DNA of 64,000 bases from CAYVBE01 sp964572825 (GCA_964572825.1 CAZNGS010000015.1:14507-78506); one strand, 5' to 3'. Shown: positions 37,517 to 47,609, numbered from the stretch's first letter. The notes: generated from the letters alone by a model not told the origin. Numbers and translations: made by a program.

Positions 37517-40012
37517 ATGAGGACGCTGATACGCTGGACGAATGTGGTAATCTTCGGGCTTGCGATCTGCTTTCTACTGACGGGCTCCGTTCAAGGCGCG
37601 GAGGTCCGCAGCCGTCTGCCCGAGGGCATTACGCGCCCCTGGATCGGGCCGGACTACTGGGCCGAGGACGGCAAGCTCCATCCCGACGACTGGCGGCTGA
37701 GCGACGGACGGATCGAGTGCCTGGACGCCGGCCCCGGCAACCAGCTACACCTCCTTACGCGCGAGTTGGCGCCGCACGACGGCCGGCTGGAGATGTCCCT
37801 CCGCATGGGGCGGCTGAACCAGCGGACGGAGGGCTTTGCGGGATTCCTGTTCGCCGTGACCGGGGCCGAGAACGAGTACCGAGCCAATCTGCTGGACAAC
37901 AAGTTCGTCCGCGCGGGGCTGGACGGCGCCGGTCACCTGGTCATCGGCGACCAGAAATCGGCGGAGGCGCTGCCCGAGAGCGCACTGGACCATCTGCTGC
38001 TGAAGATGACCGCCTACTGCACCGACAATCGCGCGGAGGTCTCTCTCCGGGCTTTGGCGTCGGCGGAGGGCGAGGCACTTCTGGAGTTCTCCGGGGCGGT
38101 TGAGAAGGAACCCCTGGCGGGCAACCTGGCGCTGACCTGCGACGGCAAGGCGCGGTTCTGGTTCCGGGACTGGCGCGTCGCGGGCGACAAGGTGGTGGAG
38201 CGCCCCGACCACCGCTTCGGACCCATCCTGTGGACGCAGTACACGCTGCACGAGGGGACGCTGAAGATGACGGCGTTCATGCCGGCCCTGGCCGAGGGGG
38301 ACAACCAGACGGTGAGCCTGGAGATAAGGCGGAATGGCCGCTGGCAAGAAGTCGCCCGGGCGCGCATTCAGTCCCTTCCGGACCCATCGATGTGGCGGCG
38401 CGGTTGTGCCACGGCGCACCTGCGCGTCGAGAACTGGGACGATACCCGCGACACGCCCTATCGCGCGGTGTATCGGCTGCGCACGGCCGACAGCTTCTTC
38501 ACCGATCGCTGGGAGGGTGTGATCCGCCGCAACCCCGTGGACAGGGAAGTCGTCTCCCTCAGCGTCGTCACCGGCATGGGCCGCATCGCCTACCCCAACC
38601 ATTACATGCAGCAGAACCTGCTGGCCCAGGACCCCGACGTGGCCTTCTTCAGCGGCGACCAGGTCTACGGCGCCAGTTACGTGATGTTCGGCTGGAGCTT
38701 CCGGCAGTTGCTGCGGGACCGGCCGTCGGTCTGCACGCCCGACGACCACGACGTGAGCGCCAACGACCTGTGGGGCCGGGGCGGTGAGCTGTGGCCCGAG
38801 GGAGCAACACGGGCCTTCGGCGGATATCGGGCCTCCCCCGAGTTCGTCAACATGATTCACCGCATGCAGACCGCCCATCTGCCCGACGGCTACGATCCCA
38901 CGCCGAGCAAGAACGGCATCAGCGTCTATTACACCGCCATGGACTACGGCCGGGTCAGTTTCGGCATCATCGACGACCGGCACTGGAAGTCCGCCCCGGG
39001 CCAGGCCCTCGACCATCCGGTGGGCCACGACAACTTCAACAACATGGAGAAGGTCAAGGCCGAGTACGGCAAGTACGACACGCGCGAACTGGATAAGCCC
39101 GGGCTGGAACTGCTCGGCGAGCGGCAGCTGGCTTTCCTGGACCACTGGGCGGCCGACTGGCGGGGGGTGGACATGAAGATGCTGCTGCACCAGTCGCCCT
39201 TCTGCCAGTCCAGCAACTACGGGGGCGGATTGTGGCCGCCCGACCTGGACACCAACGGCTGGCCCCAGTCGGCGCGCGATCGAGCCCTGCGCACCATTCG
39301 GAAGGGCTTCGCCGCCATGGCGGGCGGCGACACGCACCTGGGGATGCTGCTGCAGCACGGCGTGGACCACTGGAGAGACGCCGGGTGGCAATACGTCTGC
39401 CCGGCCGGCGCGCCGGTAAGCAACCGCAACTGGAACCCGGGCTTTCCCGGCGGGAATCATCGTCCGGACATGCCGGACTACACCGGGGACTACAAGGACG
39501 CGTTCGGCAACAGGATGACCGTGTGGGCCGTGTCCAACCCGGGAAGCGAATTCGCCCACAACTACTGGGAGCCCGACGGCAGCCTGGTGGACCGGCTGCA
39601 GAAGCGCGTGGCCGGCTACGGGATCATCCGGTTCGACAAACTGGACCTGGCCTACACCTTCGAGTGCTACCCCATCTACGACCGGTTGGAGGACCCCGCC
39701 GCGGCGGACCAGTATCCCGGATGGCCCCGCAGAGTGCCGCTGGAGAGCAACTACGGCCGCAGAGCCACCGGTTACCTGCCGGCCCTCAGGTTCCAGGGTG
39801 GCGGTCGCCCGGCCGTGCAGGTGGTGGATGAGACAACGGGAGAGATCGTTTACACCAGGCGCGTTGTGGCGGACGTTTTCCGCCCCCCGGTCTTCGGGGA
39901 CGGCCCCTACCGGGTGGCGGTCGGGGAGGTGGGCGGCCCCGACGTGACCGTGATTGAGGGACTCCGCCCGCTGCCCAAATGCCCCCGGAAGGTAATCGAG
40001 GTCGAGTTTTGA
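37517..40012 (+). CDS. Exported PhoD-like metallophosphatase
   Basis: An 831-residue protein with a signal peptide (about 1-31, ending SVQGAE). A beta-sandwich with LamG/DUF1080 flavour (about 35-225) precedes a PhoD-type alkaline phosphatase domain. Metal-site motifs are FFSGDQVYG (D381), TPDDHDVSAND (D409, D410, H411, D412) and AGGDTHLG further on, consistent with a two-metal centre. PhoD enzymes are Ca2+/Fe-dependent phosphodi- and monoesterases; sequences like this one are also seen in sulfate- or glycan-rich loci. The ATG at 37517 is preferred, with GGAGAG 8 bases upstream; GTG 37508 overlaps the previous stop. Predicted periplasmic, perhaps removing phosphate esters from the substrate. 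Confidence 0.82.
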   Translation: MRTLIRWTNVVIFGLAICFLLTGSVQGAEVRSRLPEGITRPWIGPDYWAEDGKLHPDDWRLSDGRIECLDAGPGNQLHLLTRELAPHDGRLEMSLRMGRLNQRTEGFAGFLFAVTGAENEYRANLLDNKFVRAGLDGAGHLVIGDQKSAEALPESALDHLLLKMTAYCTDNRAEVSLRALASAEGEALLEFSGAVEKEPLAGNLALTCDGKARFWFRDWRVAGDKVVERPDHRFGPILWTQYTLHEGTLKMTAFMPALAEGDNQTVSLEIRRNGRWQEVARARIQSLPDPSMWRRGCATAHLRVENWDDTRDTPYRAVYRLRTADSFFTDRWEGVIRRNPVDREVVSLSVVTGMGRIAYPNHYMQQNLLAQDPDVAFFSGDQVYGASYVMFGWSFRQLLRDRPSVCTPDDHDVSANDLWGRGGELWPEGATRAFGGYRASPEFVNMIHRMQTAHLPDGYDPTPSKNGISVYYTAMDYGRVSFGIIDDRHWKSAPGQALDHPVGHDNFNNMEKVKAEYGKYDTRELDKPGLELLGERQLAFLDHWAADWRGVDMKMLLHQSPFCQSSNYGGGLWPPDLDTNGWPQSARDRALRTIRKGFAAMAGGDTHLGMLLQHGVDHWRDAGWQYVCPAGAPVSNRNWNPGFPGGNHRPDMPDYTGDYKDAFGNRMTVWAVSNPGSEFAHNYWEPDGSLVDRLQKRVAGYGIIRFDKLDLAYTFECYPIYDRLEDPAAADQYPGWPRRVPLESNYGRRATGYLPALRFQGGGRPAVQVVDETTGEIVYTRRVVADVFRPPVFGDGPYRVAVGEVGGPDVTVIEGLRPLPKCPRKVIEVEF

Positions 40013-40025
40013 GCGGGAGTCTGCA

Positions 40026-42437
40026 ATGTGTAAGTTTGTTTCGCTCCTGGTTTTCATGTGCTGTAGCCTGGCGGCGGTTCGGGACGTACGGGCCGCGACG
40101 CCGGGGGTGCTGACCGTTGAGCCGCCGACGCTGCACTGTGCCGGTTTTCACTGGGAAATCACCGGAGACGGCAACGAGAACGCCACGGCACGGATCGGGT
40201 TCCGCAAGGTCACCGAATCCGAATGGCACCGCGGACTGGAATTCATGCGCGCGCACGCCGATGACCACGATTTCGTGGTGGGCAGTCTGTTCAACCTGAC
40301 ACCCGGCACGGCTTACGAGGCGAGAATCACGCTCGTTGACCCGGACGGTGTTGAGGGCGAGGCGACGCAGACCGTGGAGTTCACAACACGGACGGAGCCG
40401 ACACTGCCCGATGGCGGAACCACCTACCACGTCTACCCTCAGGCTTACACCGGGGCGAAGGCGCAGCCTGCCCTCGACGATTGGCGCGCGGCCCTGGCGG
40501 ATGCGGAGGACTGCCTGCTGGAGCCCGGCGACACAGTGGCGATGCACGCCGGCGAGTACCAGCTTGCCCCGAACAACGACGCGGTAAGGACGCGCCCGGT
40601 CGGTGAGGTATCCACTGCCCCGAAGCCGCAGATGCCCGAGGACGGCACCACCTGGCACGTTTACCCCCTGGACTACAACGGCGAGAAAGAGGAACCGGTC
40701 GTCAGGTTGAACCACTACGAGACGCCGATCCTGAACACGAACCGTGACGGCGAGCAGATCGTGAGGCCCGGCGACACGGTTCTCTTCCACGCCGGCACCT
40801 ACAAGGTGGACAAGTACAACTACCGCGACCGGCTCTTCCAGGGCCCCAAGTGGGGCGTCTGGTGGTTTTGCCGCGGCGGCGAGCCCGGCAGGCCGGTGCT
40901 GTTCAAGGCCGCCGGCGACGGTGAGGTGGTCTTCGACGGCGACGGCAACTACGCCATCTTCGAACTGGCCGCCACACGGCACCTCTGGATTGACGGTTTG
41001 ACCTTCCGCAACGCGCTCAGCGGTTTCGTCGCCGCACACGACGGCTGGGACACGGCCGAAGGCCTGACGGTTACCAACTGCACCTTCACCGACATCACCA
41101 TGCCCGTCTACGCCGACACGGCGCCGAGGGACTGGCATTTCTCCCGCAACACAGGACTGAGGGTCATCCACTCCGGGCCCTGGCACCAGGCGTTCGGATC
41201 GATCGATGTCAACGTGGACGGCGAGCCGGGCAGGCCCGTGGTCATCCAGCCCGCCGGCGATGGCGAGGTCCTGATAGAGGGCGGCGATCACTACGCCGTC
41301 TTCGACGTAACCCATGCCGATCACATCTGGATCAAAGACCTGAAACTTCGTAACACCGAGTGCGCGGTGCTCTGCGGTCTGTATCCCTTCGGGCACGCGC
41401 CGGACGGCCTGATCGTCACCGGCCTGGAGGCCGAGAACGTGCGCATGGGCGTCTACGGCGACGAGAGCACCGGCGAGCGCTGGTACATCGCCGATAACAA
41501 GTTCATCGGCCGGGGCGTGGGCGACATGAGCATGAACCAGCACGTCTCGCCGTTCGGCATCAACGTCTGCGGGCACGGCCACGTGGTGGAGCACAATCAC
41601 CTGGAGTGGTTCCAGGACGGGATTGACCTGGGCTGGTGGGACCGCGACACCAGCTACGAGCGCGGCGACTTCACCTCTTCGGTGGACGTCTACCGCAATT
41701 ACGTCTTCGGCTCCGGCGACAACTCCCTGGAGGCGGACGGCTCGTATTTCAACGGCCGATTCATAGAGAACGCGTTCATCACCAACAATAGCCCTTCCAC
41801 GCAGAGCACGCCCGGCGGGCCCTACTACTTCATCCGCAATGTTTTCTACAATGACAAGAGGGCCGACAGTACCTTCAAGCTGCCCCACTCGATCATTGCG
41901 GTGCACAATGTGTTCGGCACCGCCCGCAGCCTGCGCTGGGGCGGCGGAAACCTGCGCTTCTGGAACAACCTGTTCGTCTTCACCCCGTCGAGAAAGCGGG
42001 GCGACGACAAAGCCAGGATCATCACCTACAAACAGCCCGAGCCCGGTGCCGCCAGCGACTACAACGGCCTGCGCCTGGTGCCGGAGGTGATGAAAGAGAA
42101 GCCGTTCGCCATGCGGCACGGCCGGGACATCACGGAGTATGCCACGCTGCAGGAGTACTCCGAGGCCACCGGGTTCGAGAAACACAGCATCCTGATCCCC
42201 GGTTGGGAAGAGCTGTTCGTCAGCGTGCCCGAGCCGGACGGCGGGACCCGCTACCGCCTGGAGGGCCTGGACTTCCGCCTGAGGGACGGAGCCCCGGCCA
42301 TTGACGCCGGGAAGGTGCTCCCAAACATCAACGATGATTTCAACGGCGCCGGGCCGGACATCGGCGCTATCGAGTTCGGGGACGAAGCCCCGCACTACGG
42401 ACCGCGAGTCAGGGAAAGGGGACAGGGGAATAGATAA
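40026..42437 (+). CDS. Secreted FN3/beta-helix protein (YGPR-tail family, copy 6)
   Basis: An 803-residue sister of the gene at 27,827. It has a signal peptide (about 1-23), the FN3-like module (EPPTL at 32-36, CAGFHWEITGDGNENAT, LTPGTAYEARITLVDPDGV) and duplicated HVYP/HAG units (AMHAGEYQLAPNND, then LFHAGTYKVDKYNYRD). Two AAGDGEV-type blocks follow (KAAGDGEVVFDG, QPAGDGEVLIEG), then the beta-helix (NTECAVLCGLYPFG, GHGHVVEHNHLEWFQDGID). The tail is PNINDDFNGAGPDIGAIEFG...PHYGPR. The stop TAA shares a base with the next ATG (TAATG at 42,435-42,439), so translation of the two beta-helix genes is coupled. Exported; ligand unknown. Confidence 0.88.
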   Translation: MCKFVSLLVFMCCSLAAVRDVRAATPGVLTVEPPTLHCAGFHWEITGDGNENATARIGFRKVTESEWHRGLEFMRAHADDHDFVVGSLFNLTPGTAYEARITLVDPDGVEGEATQTVEFTTRTEPTLPDGGTTYHVYPQAYTGAKAQPALDDWRAALADAEDCLLEPGDTVAMHAGEYQLAPNNDAVRTRPVGEVSTAPKPQMPEDGTTWHVYPLDYNGEKEEPVVRLNHYETPILNTNRDGEQIVRPGDTVLFHAGTYKVDKYNYRDRLFQGPKWGVWWFCRGGEPGRPVLFKAAGDGEVVFDGDGNYAIFELAATRHLWIDGLTFRNALSGFVAAHDGWDTAEGLTVTNCTFTDITMPVYADTAPRDWHFSRNTGLRVIHSGPWHQAFGSIDVNVDGEPGRPVVIQPAGDGEVLIEGGDHYAVFDVTHADHIWIKDLKLRNTECAVLCGLYPFGHAPDGLIVTGLEAENVRMGVYGDESTGERWYIADNKFIGRGVGDMSMNQHVSPFGINVCGHGHVVEHNHLEWFQDGIDLGWWDRDTSYERGDFTSSVDVYRNYVFGSGDNSLEADGSYFNGRFIENAFITNNSPSTQSTPGGPYYFIRNVFYNDKRADSTFKLPHSIIAVHNVFGTARSLRWGGGNLRFWNNLFVFTPSRKRGDDKARIITYKQPEPGAASDYNGLRLVPEVMKEKPFAMRHGRDITEYATLQEYSEATGFEKHSILIPGWEELFVSVPEPDGGTRYRLEGLDFRLRDGAPAIDAGKVLPNINDDFNGAGPDIGAIEFGDEAPHYGPRVRERGQGNR

Positions 42438-44341
42438 TGCTCAAGAGGAATTCCCGTGTTCTGGCCGCTACGCTGCTCTTTTTGGTCTTCGCCTCTGTGA
42501 CCCGGGCAGGTGACACCCTTACCCCCGGCGAGCTGGTGGTCGAGCCGCCCACGCTCATCTGCCTGGGGTTCGAATGGTACTTCCAGGGAGACGACGACGG
42601 CGACGCAGTCTGCGACATCCAGTTCCGCAGAGCCGGCGAGGGCGAGTGGCGCCGGGGAATGCCGCTGCTTCGCGTGCCCGGCGAGGAGCCCAAGGAAAAG
42701 GGCTGGTATCAGAAGCCCATGTTCAGCGGCAGCCTCATCGACCTGGAGCCGGATACCGAATACGAGGTACGTCTCACCCTTACGGATCCAGGCGGGATCG
42801 AAGGGCAGTCGTCGAAAACCTTGAAAGTCCGCACCCGGGGCATGCCGAAACCGGACCCCGAGGGCGAGGTGCGGCACGTATATCCGCCCAAACCGCGCCA
42901 CCAGGGACAACCCCAATACAACTCCATCGCCGCCGCCCTGCGGGGCCGCAACCTCGGCGCGCACGACGCCGGCAAGCTCCCGACGGACGACGCCGCCACA
43001 CCCGGCACCACCATCCTCGTGCACGGCGGCACCTACAAGCCGAACCGCTACTGGTACCGCGATCCGATGGGCATGGTCCTATTCGGCTCGAACATCCTGT
43101 CCGCCGACGGGACTCGCGAAAAGCCCATCTACATCAAGGCCGCCGGCGACGGCGAGCCGATCTTCGATTTCGATGGCAACTACTGCGGTTTCAACGTCAT
43201 GGGCGCCGACTGGCTGGTGTTCGACGGCCTGACCATCCGCAACACCGACATCGCCTTCATGGCCGGAATGTGGAACACCACGGGCTGCGTGGGCCTGACG
43301 GTGCGCAACTGCAGAATCGAGGACGTCAACAGCGGCGTGATCGGGTTTCACGGGCGGTGCCGGGAGTTCACGATCGCCGACAACGAATTCCACGGGCGCT
43401 ACGAGCAGCAGGAGACGGTCGGAGAGGGCGCGCCCATGGTGTCGATGTACGGCGTCAACCTCTGCGGCGGAGGGCACGTGGTCTGCCACAACAGCTTCGA
43501 GCGTTTCTTCGACGTGATCGACGTCTGGACCGAGGGCACGCGTGACCCCAGTTTCCGATGCTGGGCCTACGATATCTACAACAACGACATCCGCTTCAGC
43601 CCTGACAACGCCATCGAGGCGGACGGCGGCTACACCAACATCCGCATCCTGCGCAACCGGTGCACCAACAGCGGAGGCATTGCTCTCTCCAATCAGAGAC
43701 CGTCTCCCGGTCCCGTTTACTGGATCCGCAACGTGGTGGTAAATGGTGGCGGGGCGGCCTTCAAGGACGTGGCCGGCATCAGCGGGCTTCGCGTTTACCA
43801 CAACACCATCTTTGCCCACTACACCATGAACTTCGGGATGCGCCACACCGACCACCGGAACAACCTGTTCATGGGGCCGCCGGAGGGCAGCGGCAGGCGC
43901 GGGCAGGAGAAGAAGTTCCTGAACGTGCAGCACAGGACCGAGGATTGCATCTTCGATTACAACGGCCACTGCGTGGGTCCGGATGCGGAGGGGCTGTTCC
44001 GCTACCGGGGTCCGCAGGGCCGGGAAATGACGGTGGGGTCCCTGGCCGAACTTGCGCAACGCACGCCCATCGCCCATCATGGTCTTTCGATACCGGGTCG
44101 GGACATCTTCGTGAAGGTCTCGCCCCCGGCCGCGCAGGAGGACGTGCGACGGCCCCTGTGGGATCCGGAGGCACAGGACCTGCGGCTGCGGCCGGCAAGC
44201 CTTCCGGTGGACAGGGGTGCCGTGATTCCGAATGTCAACGAGGATTTCACCGGCGTTGCGCCGGACCCGGGGGCCTGCGAAGTCGGCGCGCCCGCATGGC
44301 ACTACGGTCCCCGCTCGGGTGGACGGGAACAGAGACGATGA
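42437..44341 (+). CDS. Secreted FN3/beta-helix protein (YGPR-tail family, copy 7)
   Basis: A 634-residue member with a signal peptide (about 1-24), the FN3-like module (EPPTL at 36-40, LGFEWYFQGDDDGDA, LEPDTEYEVRLTLTDPGGI) and one HVYP...VHGGTYKPNRYWYRD unit. One KAAGDGEPIFDFDG block is followed by the beta-helix (VFDGLTIRNTDIAFMAG, GGGHVVCHNSFERFFDVID, YWIRNVVVNGG). The tail reads PNVNEDFTGVAPDPGACEVG...HYGPR. Both ends are translationally coupled: TAATG with the previous gene and ATGA at 44,338-44,341 with the following lipoprotein esterase. The coupling suggests that the beta-helix and the esterase act on the same exported substrate. Confidence 0.88.
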   Translation: MLKRNSRVLAATLLFLVFASVTRAGDTLTPGELVVEPPTLICLGFEWYFQGDDDGDAVCDIQFRRAGEGEWRRGMPLLRVPGEEPKEKGWYQKPMFSGSLIDLEPDTEYEVRLTLTDPGGIEGQSSKTLKVRTRGMPKPDPEGEVRHVYPPKPRHQGQPQYNSIAAALRGRNLGAHDAGKLPTDDAATPGTTILVHGGTYKPNRYWYRDPMGMVLFGSNILSADGTREKPIYIKAAGDGEPIFDFDGNYCGFNVMGADWLVFDGLTIRNTDIAFMAGMWNTTGCVGLTVRNCRIEDVNSGVIGFHGRCREFTIADNEFHGRYEQQETVGEGAPMVSMYGVNLCGGGHVVCHNSFERFFDVIDVWTEGTRDPSFRCWAYDIYNNDIRFSPDNAIEADGGYTNIRILRNRCTNSGGIALSNQRPSPGPVYWIRNVVVNGGGAAFKDVAGISGLRVYHNTIFAHYTMNFGMRHTDHRNNLFMGPPEGSGRRGQEKKFLNVQHRTEDCIFDYNGHCVGPDAEGLFRYRGPQGREMTVGSLAELAQRTPIAHHGLSIPGRDIFVKVSPPAAQEDVRRPLWDPEAQDLRLRPASLPVDRGAVIPNVNEDFTGVAPDPGACEVGAPAWHYGPRSGGREQRR

Positions 44342-45621
44342 ACCGAAGCACGAAGCGAACATGGGTCGGGGCTGCTCTCTACCTGATTACATTCTTGCTG
44401 GCTGGATGTCACGAGCCGCTTGTTCAGGACGGAGTTCAGCGGGAGACGACGGTGACGAAAGAGCGAGACAAGCACCCGGGTCGCGTGTGGCTCGACTGCG
44501 ATTTCGGAGATCAGGAAGCCTATCGGCCCACCCGGGCCGGGGAACTTCCCGAGGGCTGGATGGACCGGTCCGGATGGGCAGGCGCACGGGTGAACTACGA
44601 GTTTCGGCGTGAGGGGGGAGGGGGCTACCTGCACGCGGAGGGCGAGGGCGAGGACAAAGTCCAGTTCGCCCGGCCTCTTGACATGCGACTGGACGGCCTG
44701 ACGGCGCTGCGGATCCGCTTCCGGGCGCGCAGCGAGAGCAAAGCCGGTCTGCTTCTGGGGCTCCGACGGTGGGACCGGCCCGAACGTTCCAACGACTTCT
44801 ACGCCGCCTGCGTCCGAACGATCGATGAAGAATGGAGGGATTATGAGGTGTCCGTTCGGGGCGAACCCACGGACGGGGAGCTCGGTTTCTACCTGAACTT
44901 TGCGGCTCCGGGCAGCCTGGACCTGTCCCGCCTTTCCGTGGAACGCATGCCGCCGGCCGAACATACCCCGCCGACAGTGGTGCCGACGAGGCGGGAGCCC
45001 GCAGCGGTGGCGGCACACCGCAGGATGTGCCGCGAAGCGGCCGAACGGCAGCCGGCAGTGATTTTCTACGGCGACTCGATAACGGCGGGCTGGTCGCACC
45101 GGGGCAAAACGGTGTGGGAGGAGTGCATCGTGTCGCTGGACGCCATGAACTTCGGCATCGGCGGCGACCGGGTCGAGCACGTGCTATGGAGGGTGCAGAA
45201 TTCCGGGCTCGGTACGGATTTCAGACCCCGGCTGATCGTGCTGCTGATCGGCGTGAACAACCTGTTCAGGATCAACAGCGTTCTGGATATTGCCGAAGGC
45301 ATGCAGAAACTCGTGCACACGATCCGGGACAGATCACCCGACTCCCGGTTGCTGATCCTGGGCGTGTTCCCCTCGGGACAAAGCCCCGACATCGGCCGTC
45401 GCGATTTCACCCGGCAGCTCAACGAACGCTACGCGGAGTTGGCCGATGGGGAGACCGTGTTCTTTTTCGACTTTGGTGACCGGTTCCTTGAGCCCGATGG
45501 TTCCCTGCGCAAGGGTGTGACCGTGGACGGCACGCATCCCTCGGAGAAGGGCTATCGCATATGGGCTCGGAACGTCGTGCCCAAAATCCGAGAGATCTTG
45601 AGCCTTGGAGGCGAGATGTGA
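44338..45621 (+). CDS. GDSL/SGNH esterase lipoprotein with N-terminal carbohydrate-binding-like domain
   Basis: A 427-residue predicted lipoprotein: the lipobox LLAGC places the lipidated cysteine at residue 24. A beta-sandwich (about 45-190, with FRREGGGGYLHAEG and LTALRIRFRARSES) looks like a carbohydrate-binding module. The SGNH domain shows all blocks: FYGDSITAGW (I), MNFGIGGDRVEHVLWRV (II), LLIGVNNLF (III) and DGTHPSEKGY (V, with catalytic D and H). Such enzymes commonly remove acetyl or related esters from polysaccharides. It starts at the ATG overlapping the previous stop. The following gene starts at a GTG inside this stop, so three genes in a row are coupled. Confidence 0.88.
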   Translation: MNRSTKRTWVGAALYLITFLLAGCHEPLVQDGVQRETTVTKERDKHPGRVWLDCDFGDQEAYRPTRAGELPEGWMDRSGWAGARVNYEFRREGGGGYLHAEGEGEDKVQFARPLDMRLDGLTALRIRFRARSESKAGLLLGLRRWDRPERSNDFYAACVRTIDEEWRDYEVSVRGEPTDGELGFYLNFAAPGSLDLSRLSVERMPPAEHTPPTVVPTRREPAAVAAHRRMCREAAERQPAVIFYGDSITAGWSHRGKTVWEECIVSLDAMNFGIGGDRVEHVLWRVQNSGLGTDFRPRLIVLLIGVNNLFRINSVLDIAEGMQKLVHTIRDRSPDSRLLILGVFPSGQSPDIGRRDFTRQLNERYAELADGETVFFFDFGDRFLEPDGSLRKGVTVDGTHPSEKGYRIWARNVVPKIREILSLGGEM

Positions 45622-47609
45622 AGAAGATTGGTCGAGTCACGGTTGTTATCGCTTTCTGCCTTGCCGCGGGCGCTGCCCTGAACGCCGCCACATTCGTGCC
45701 GGGGGACATCGACGAACGGCCGGGCCCGAAGGTCTACATGCTGGGCAACAGCCACACCGACACCGTCCGCGAAGAACTGGCGGGCCTCGCGGCCGCCGCC
45801 GGGCACGAAGGTTTCGCCTACGGTACCCACACGATTCCGGGCGCCCCGCTACGCTGGCTCAGGGGGCATCCCAAGGACAGCTTCGAGGCTCTGCGCGGGC
45901 ACGCGTGGGACGTTGTGACGCTCCAGTCATACAACAGCACCAATGAAGAGGAAATCCAGGCGGCCATCGCCTACGCGGGCGCGGCCCGAGAGGGCAACCC
46001 GGACGTGCGCATCATCATGTACTGCATCTGGCCGGGCGGCGAGAACTGGGACAATCCCGGGCTCGGGCGACGGGAAGAGTGGAACGAGGGCGTCATGGCG
46101 CGCATTCGGCAGGCGCATCCTGGCATTGAGGTGCACGTCGCTCCCACCAGCCTGATCATCAGGCGGCTGGGGAACATGGCTGACGCCGGCCTGATACCCG
46201 GCCTGACCAGCCGCCGCGACCTCTTCGCCGATCCCGGCCACATGGGACCGGTCGGAGCTTACGCCATTGATCTCGCTTTCTGCGCCATGATCTTCAACGA
46301 AACCCCCATCGGCTACCCCAGTGCCGTGCTGGAGGTGCGGGGTGGCCGGGCGGGGGACGAGGTCGCCTTCGATCTGGGCCGCGACACGGCGCGGCCCATC
46401 CAGCGGCTGGTGTGGGACACGCTGGCCGAATACGAGCACGACGGCGTGGACACCGGCATGGTCATCAACTCCGGCCACCTGGCCCCCGGCGTGGTCGGTC
46501 ATGCCTACGACCAGCCCCTCCCGATCGTCAACGCCCCGGGCAGGCCGGAATGGACGATGGAGGAGGGCGAATTGCCCGCCGGACTGGAACTGCGGAAGGG
46601 CCGCATCACCGGCACGCCCACAGAGACGACGCAAGTGAGGCTGGCGCTCAAGGCCGAGGCGGACGGACAGACGGCACAGCGGGCCGTGAAGCTGATCATC
46701 GGGGAGGACAGGCCGCTGGCCATCCCTCCGCAGGGCCTGCAGAGGGATGTGGCGCGCAATGAGTACATCTATCACCAGTTTGAGGCCGCGGGCGGTGTGG
46801 GGCGTGTTACCTGGAGCGTGGCCGAAGGCAAGCTGCCGAAGGGCCTCATGCTGGTCGATGGAGGTCTGCTGATGGGCACGCCCGGCGAGACGGGCAGCTT
46901 TCCGGTCACCATAGAGGCCACCGACCGACATCCGGCCGGCCCGCGCACGGCGACGCGGGAGTTTGCCTTCAACGTCGGCCCCGCCACGGGCGGAGTCTTG
47001 CGGGTCCGCCGGGTTACTCAGGAGTGGACTCAGGACGGTAAGCTCGACGAGCCGTTCTGGAAGCTGCACAACATTCTGACCGACGACCGCGGCAACGAGG
47101 TGGCGCGGTTCGACGCGGTCTGGTACGGGGACCCCGAGAACCGCAGGCCGGAGAAGACGCGGCACCTGCTGCTCGCCCTCGAGGTCACCGGCCAAGGCAG
47201 CCATGCGCTGCCGCTGGAATCGGTTCACCTCTACCTCGACTGCCGCCACAACCGGGAGATCATTTACAACGAGGACGACCTGCACTACGTCGCGTTTCCC
47301 GGAGAAGACCGCGACGGGAACCGGGTTGTCGCGGACGAAGTCGTCCAGGGCTACAAGAGCGGGCGTCACTTCGATCAGGCGGGCGCCTTCAGCGATGATG
47401 GCACGTGGCTGATGGAGGTCGAGGTCAGCCGCAAGGTCTTCGCCGGGCACGGCGTGCACACCACGTTCGGCCCGAACGTGACCTGCGGCTTCGACCTGGC
47501 CGTCGGCAGCAGGGACGACGCCGACAGACGCGCTTACCTGTTCGGGAGTCCGGCGGCGGACAAGGACACCAGCGTCTTCGGCAGCCTCGTGCTGGAACCG
47601 GCTGATTGA
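45618..47609 (+). CDS. Secreted SGNH-like hydrolase with two putative-Ig repeats and a CBM9-like domain
   Basis: A 663-residue protein with a signal peptide (about 1-23). The SGNH-like domain (about 35-235) has LGNSHTDT, with candidate nucleophile S45, VVTLQSYN, IMYCIWPGGENW and a candidate D-x-x-H in FADPGHMGP. Two putative-Ig (He_PIG) repeats follow, each with the ELPAGLELRKGRITGTP / KLPKGLMLVDGGLLMGTP pattern. The C-terminal domain (about 465-663, KLDEPFWKL, VHLYLDCRHN, WLMEVEVSRK, FDLAVGSRDD) resembles CBM9-type sandwiches. The GTG at 45618 has GGAGG 7 bases upstream and overlaps the lipoprotein stop. Predicted periplasmic or surface esterase with glycan-binding accessory domains. Confidence 0.78.
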   Translation: MKKIGRVTVVIAFCLAAGAALNAATFVPGDIDERPGPKVYMLGNSHTDTVREELAGLAAAAGHEGFAYGTHTIPGAPLRWLRGHPKDSFEALRGHAWDVVTLQSYNSTNEEEIQAAIAYAGAAREGNPDVRIIMYCIWPGGENWDNPGLGRREEWNEGVMARIRQAHPGIEVHVAPTSLIIRRLGNMADAGLIPGLTSRRDLFADPGHMGPVGAYAIDLAFCAMIFNETPIGYPSAVLEVRGGRAGDEVAFDLGRDTARPIQRLVWDTLAEYEHDGVDTGMVINSGHLAPGVVGHAYDQPLPIVNAPGRPEWTMEEGELPAGLELRKGRITGTPTETTQVRLALKAEADGQTAQRAVKLIIGEDRPLAIPPQGLQRDVARNEYIYHQFEAAGGVGRVTWSVAEGKLPKGLMLVDGGLLMGTPGETGSFPVTIEATDRHPAGPRTATREFAFNVGPATGGVLRVRRVTQEWTQDGKLDEPFWKLHNILTDDRGNEVARFDAVWYGDPENRRPEKTRHLLLALEVTGQGSHALPLESVHLYLDCRHNREIIYNEDDLHYVAFPGEDRDGNRVVADEVVQGYKSGRHFDQAGAFSDDGTWLMEVEVSRKVFAGHGVHTTFGPNVTCGFDLAVGSRDDADRRAYLFGSPAADKDTSVFGSLVLEPAD

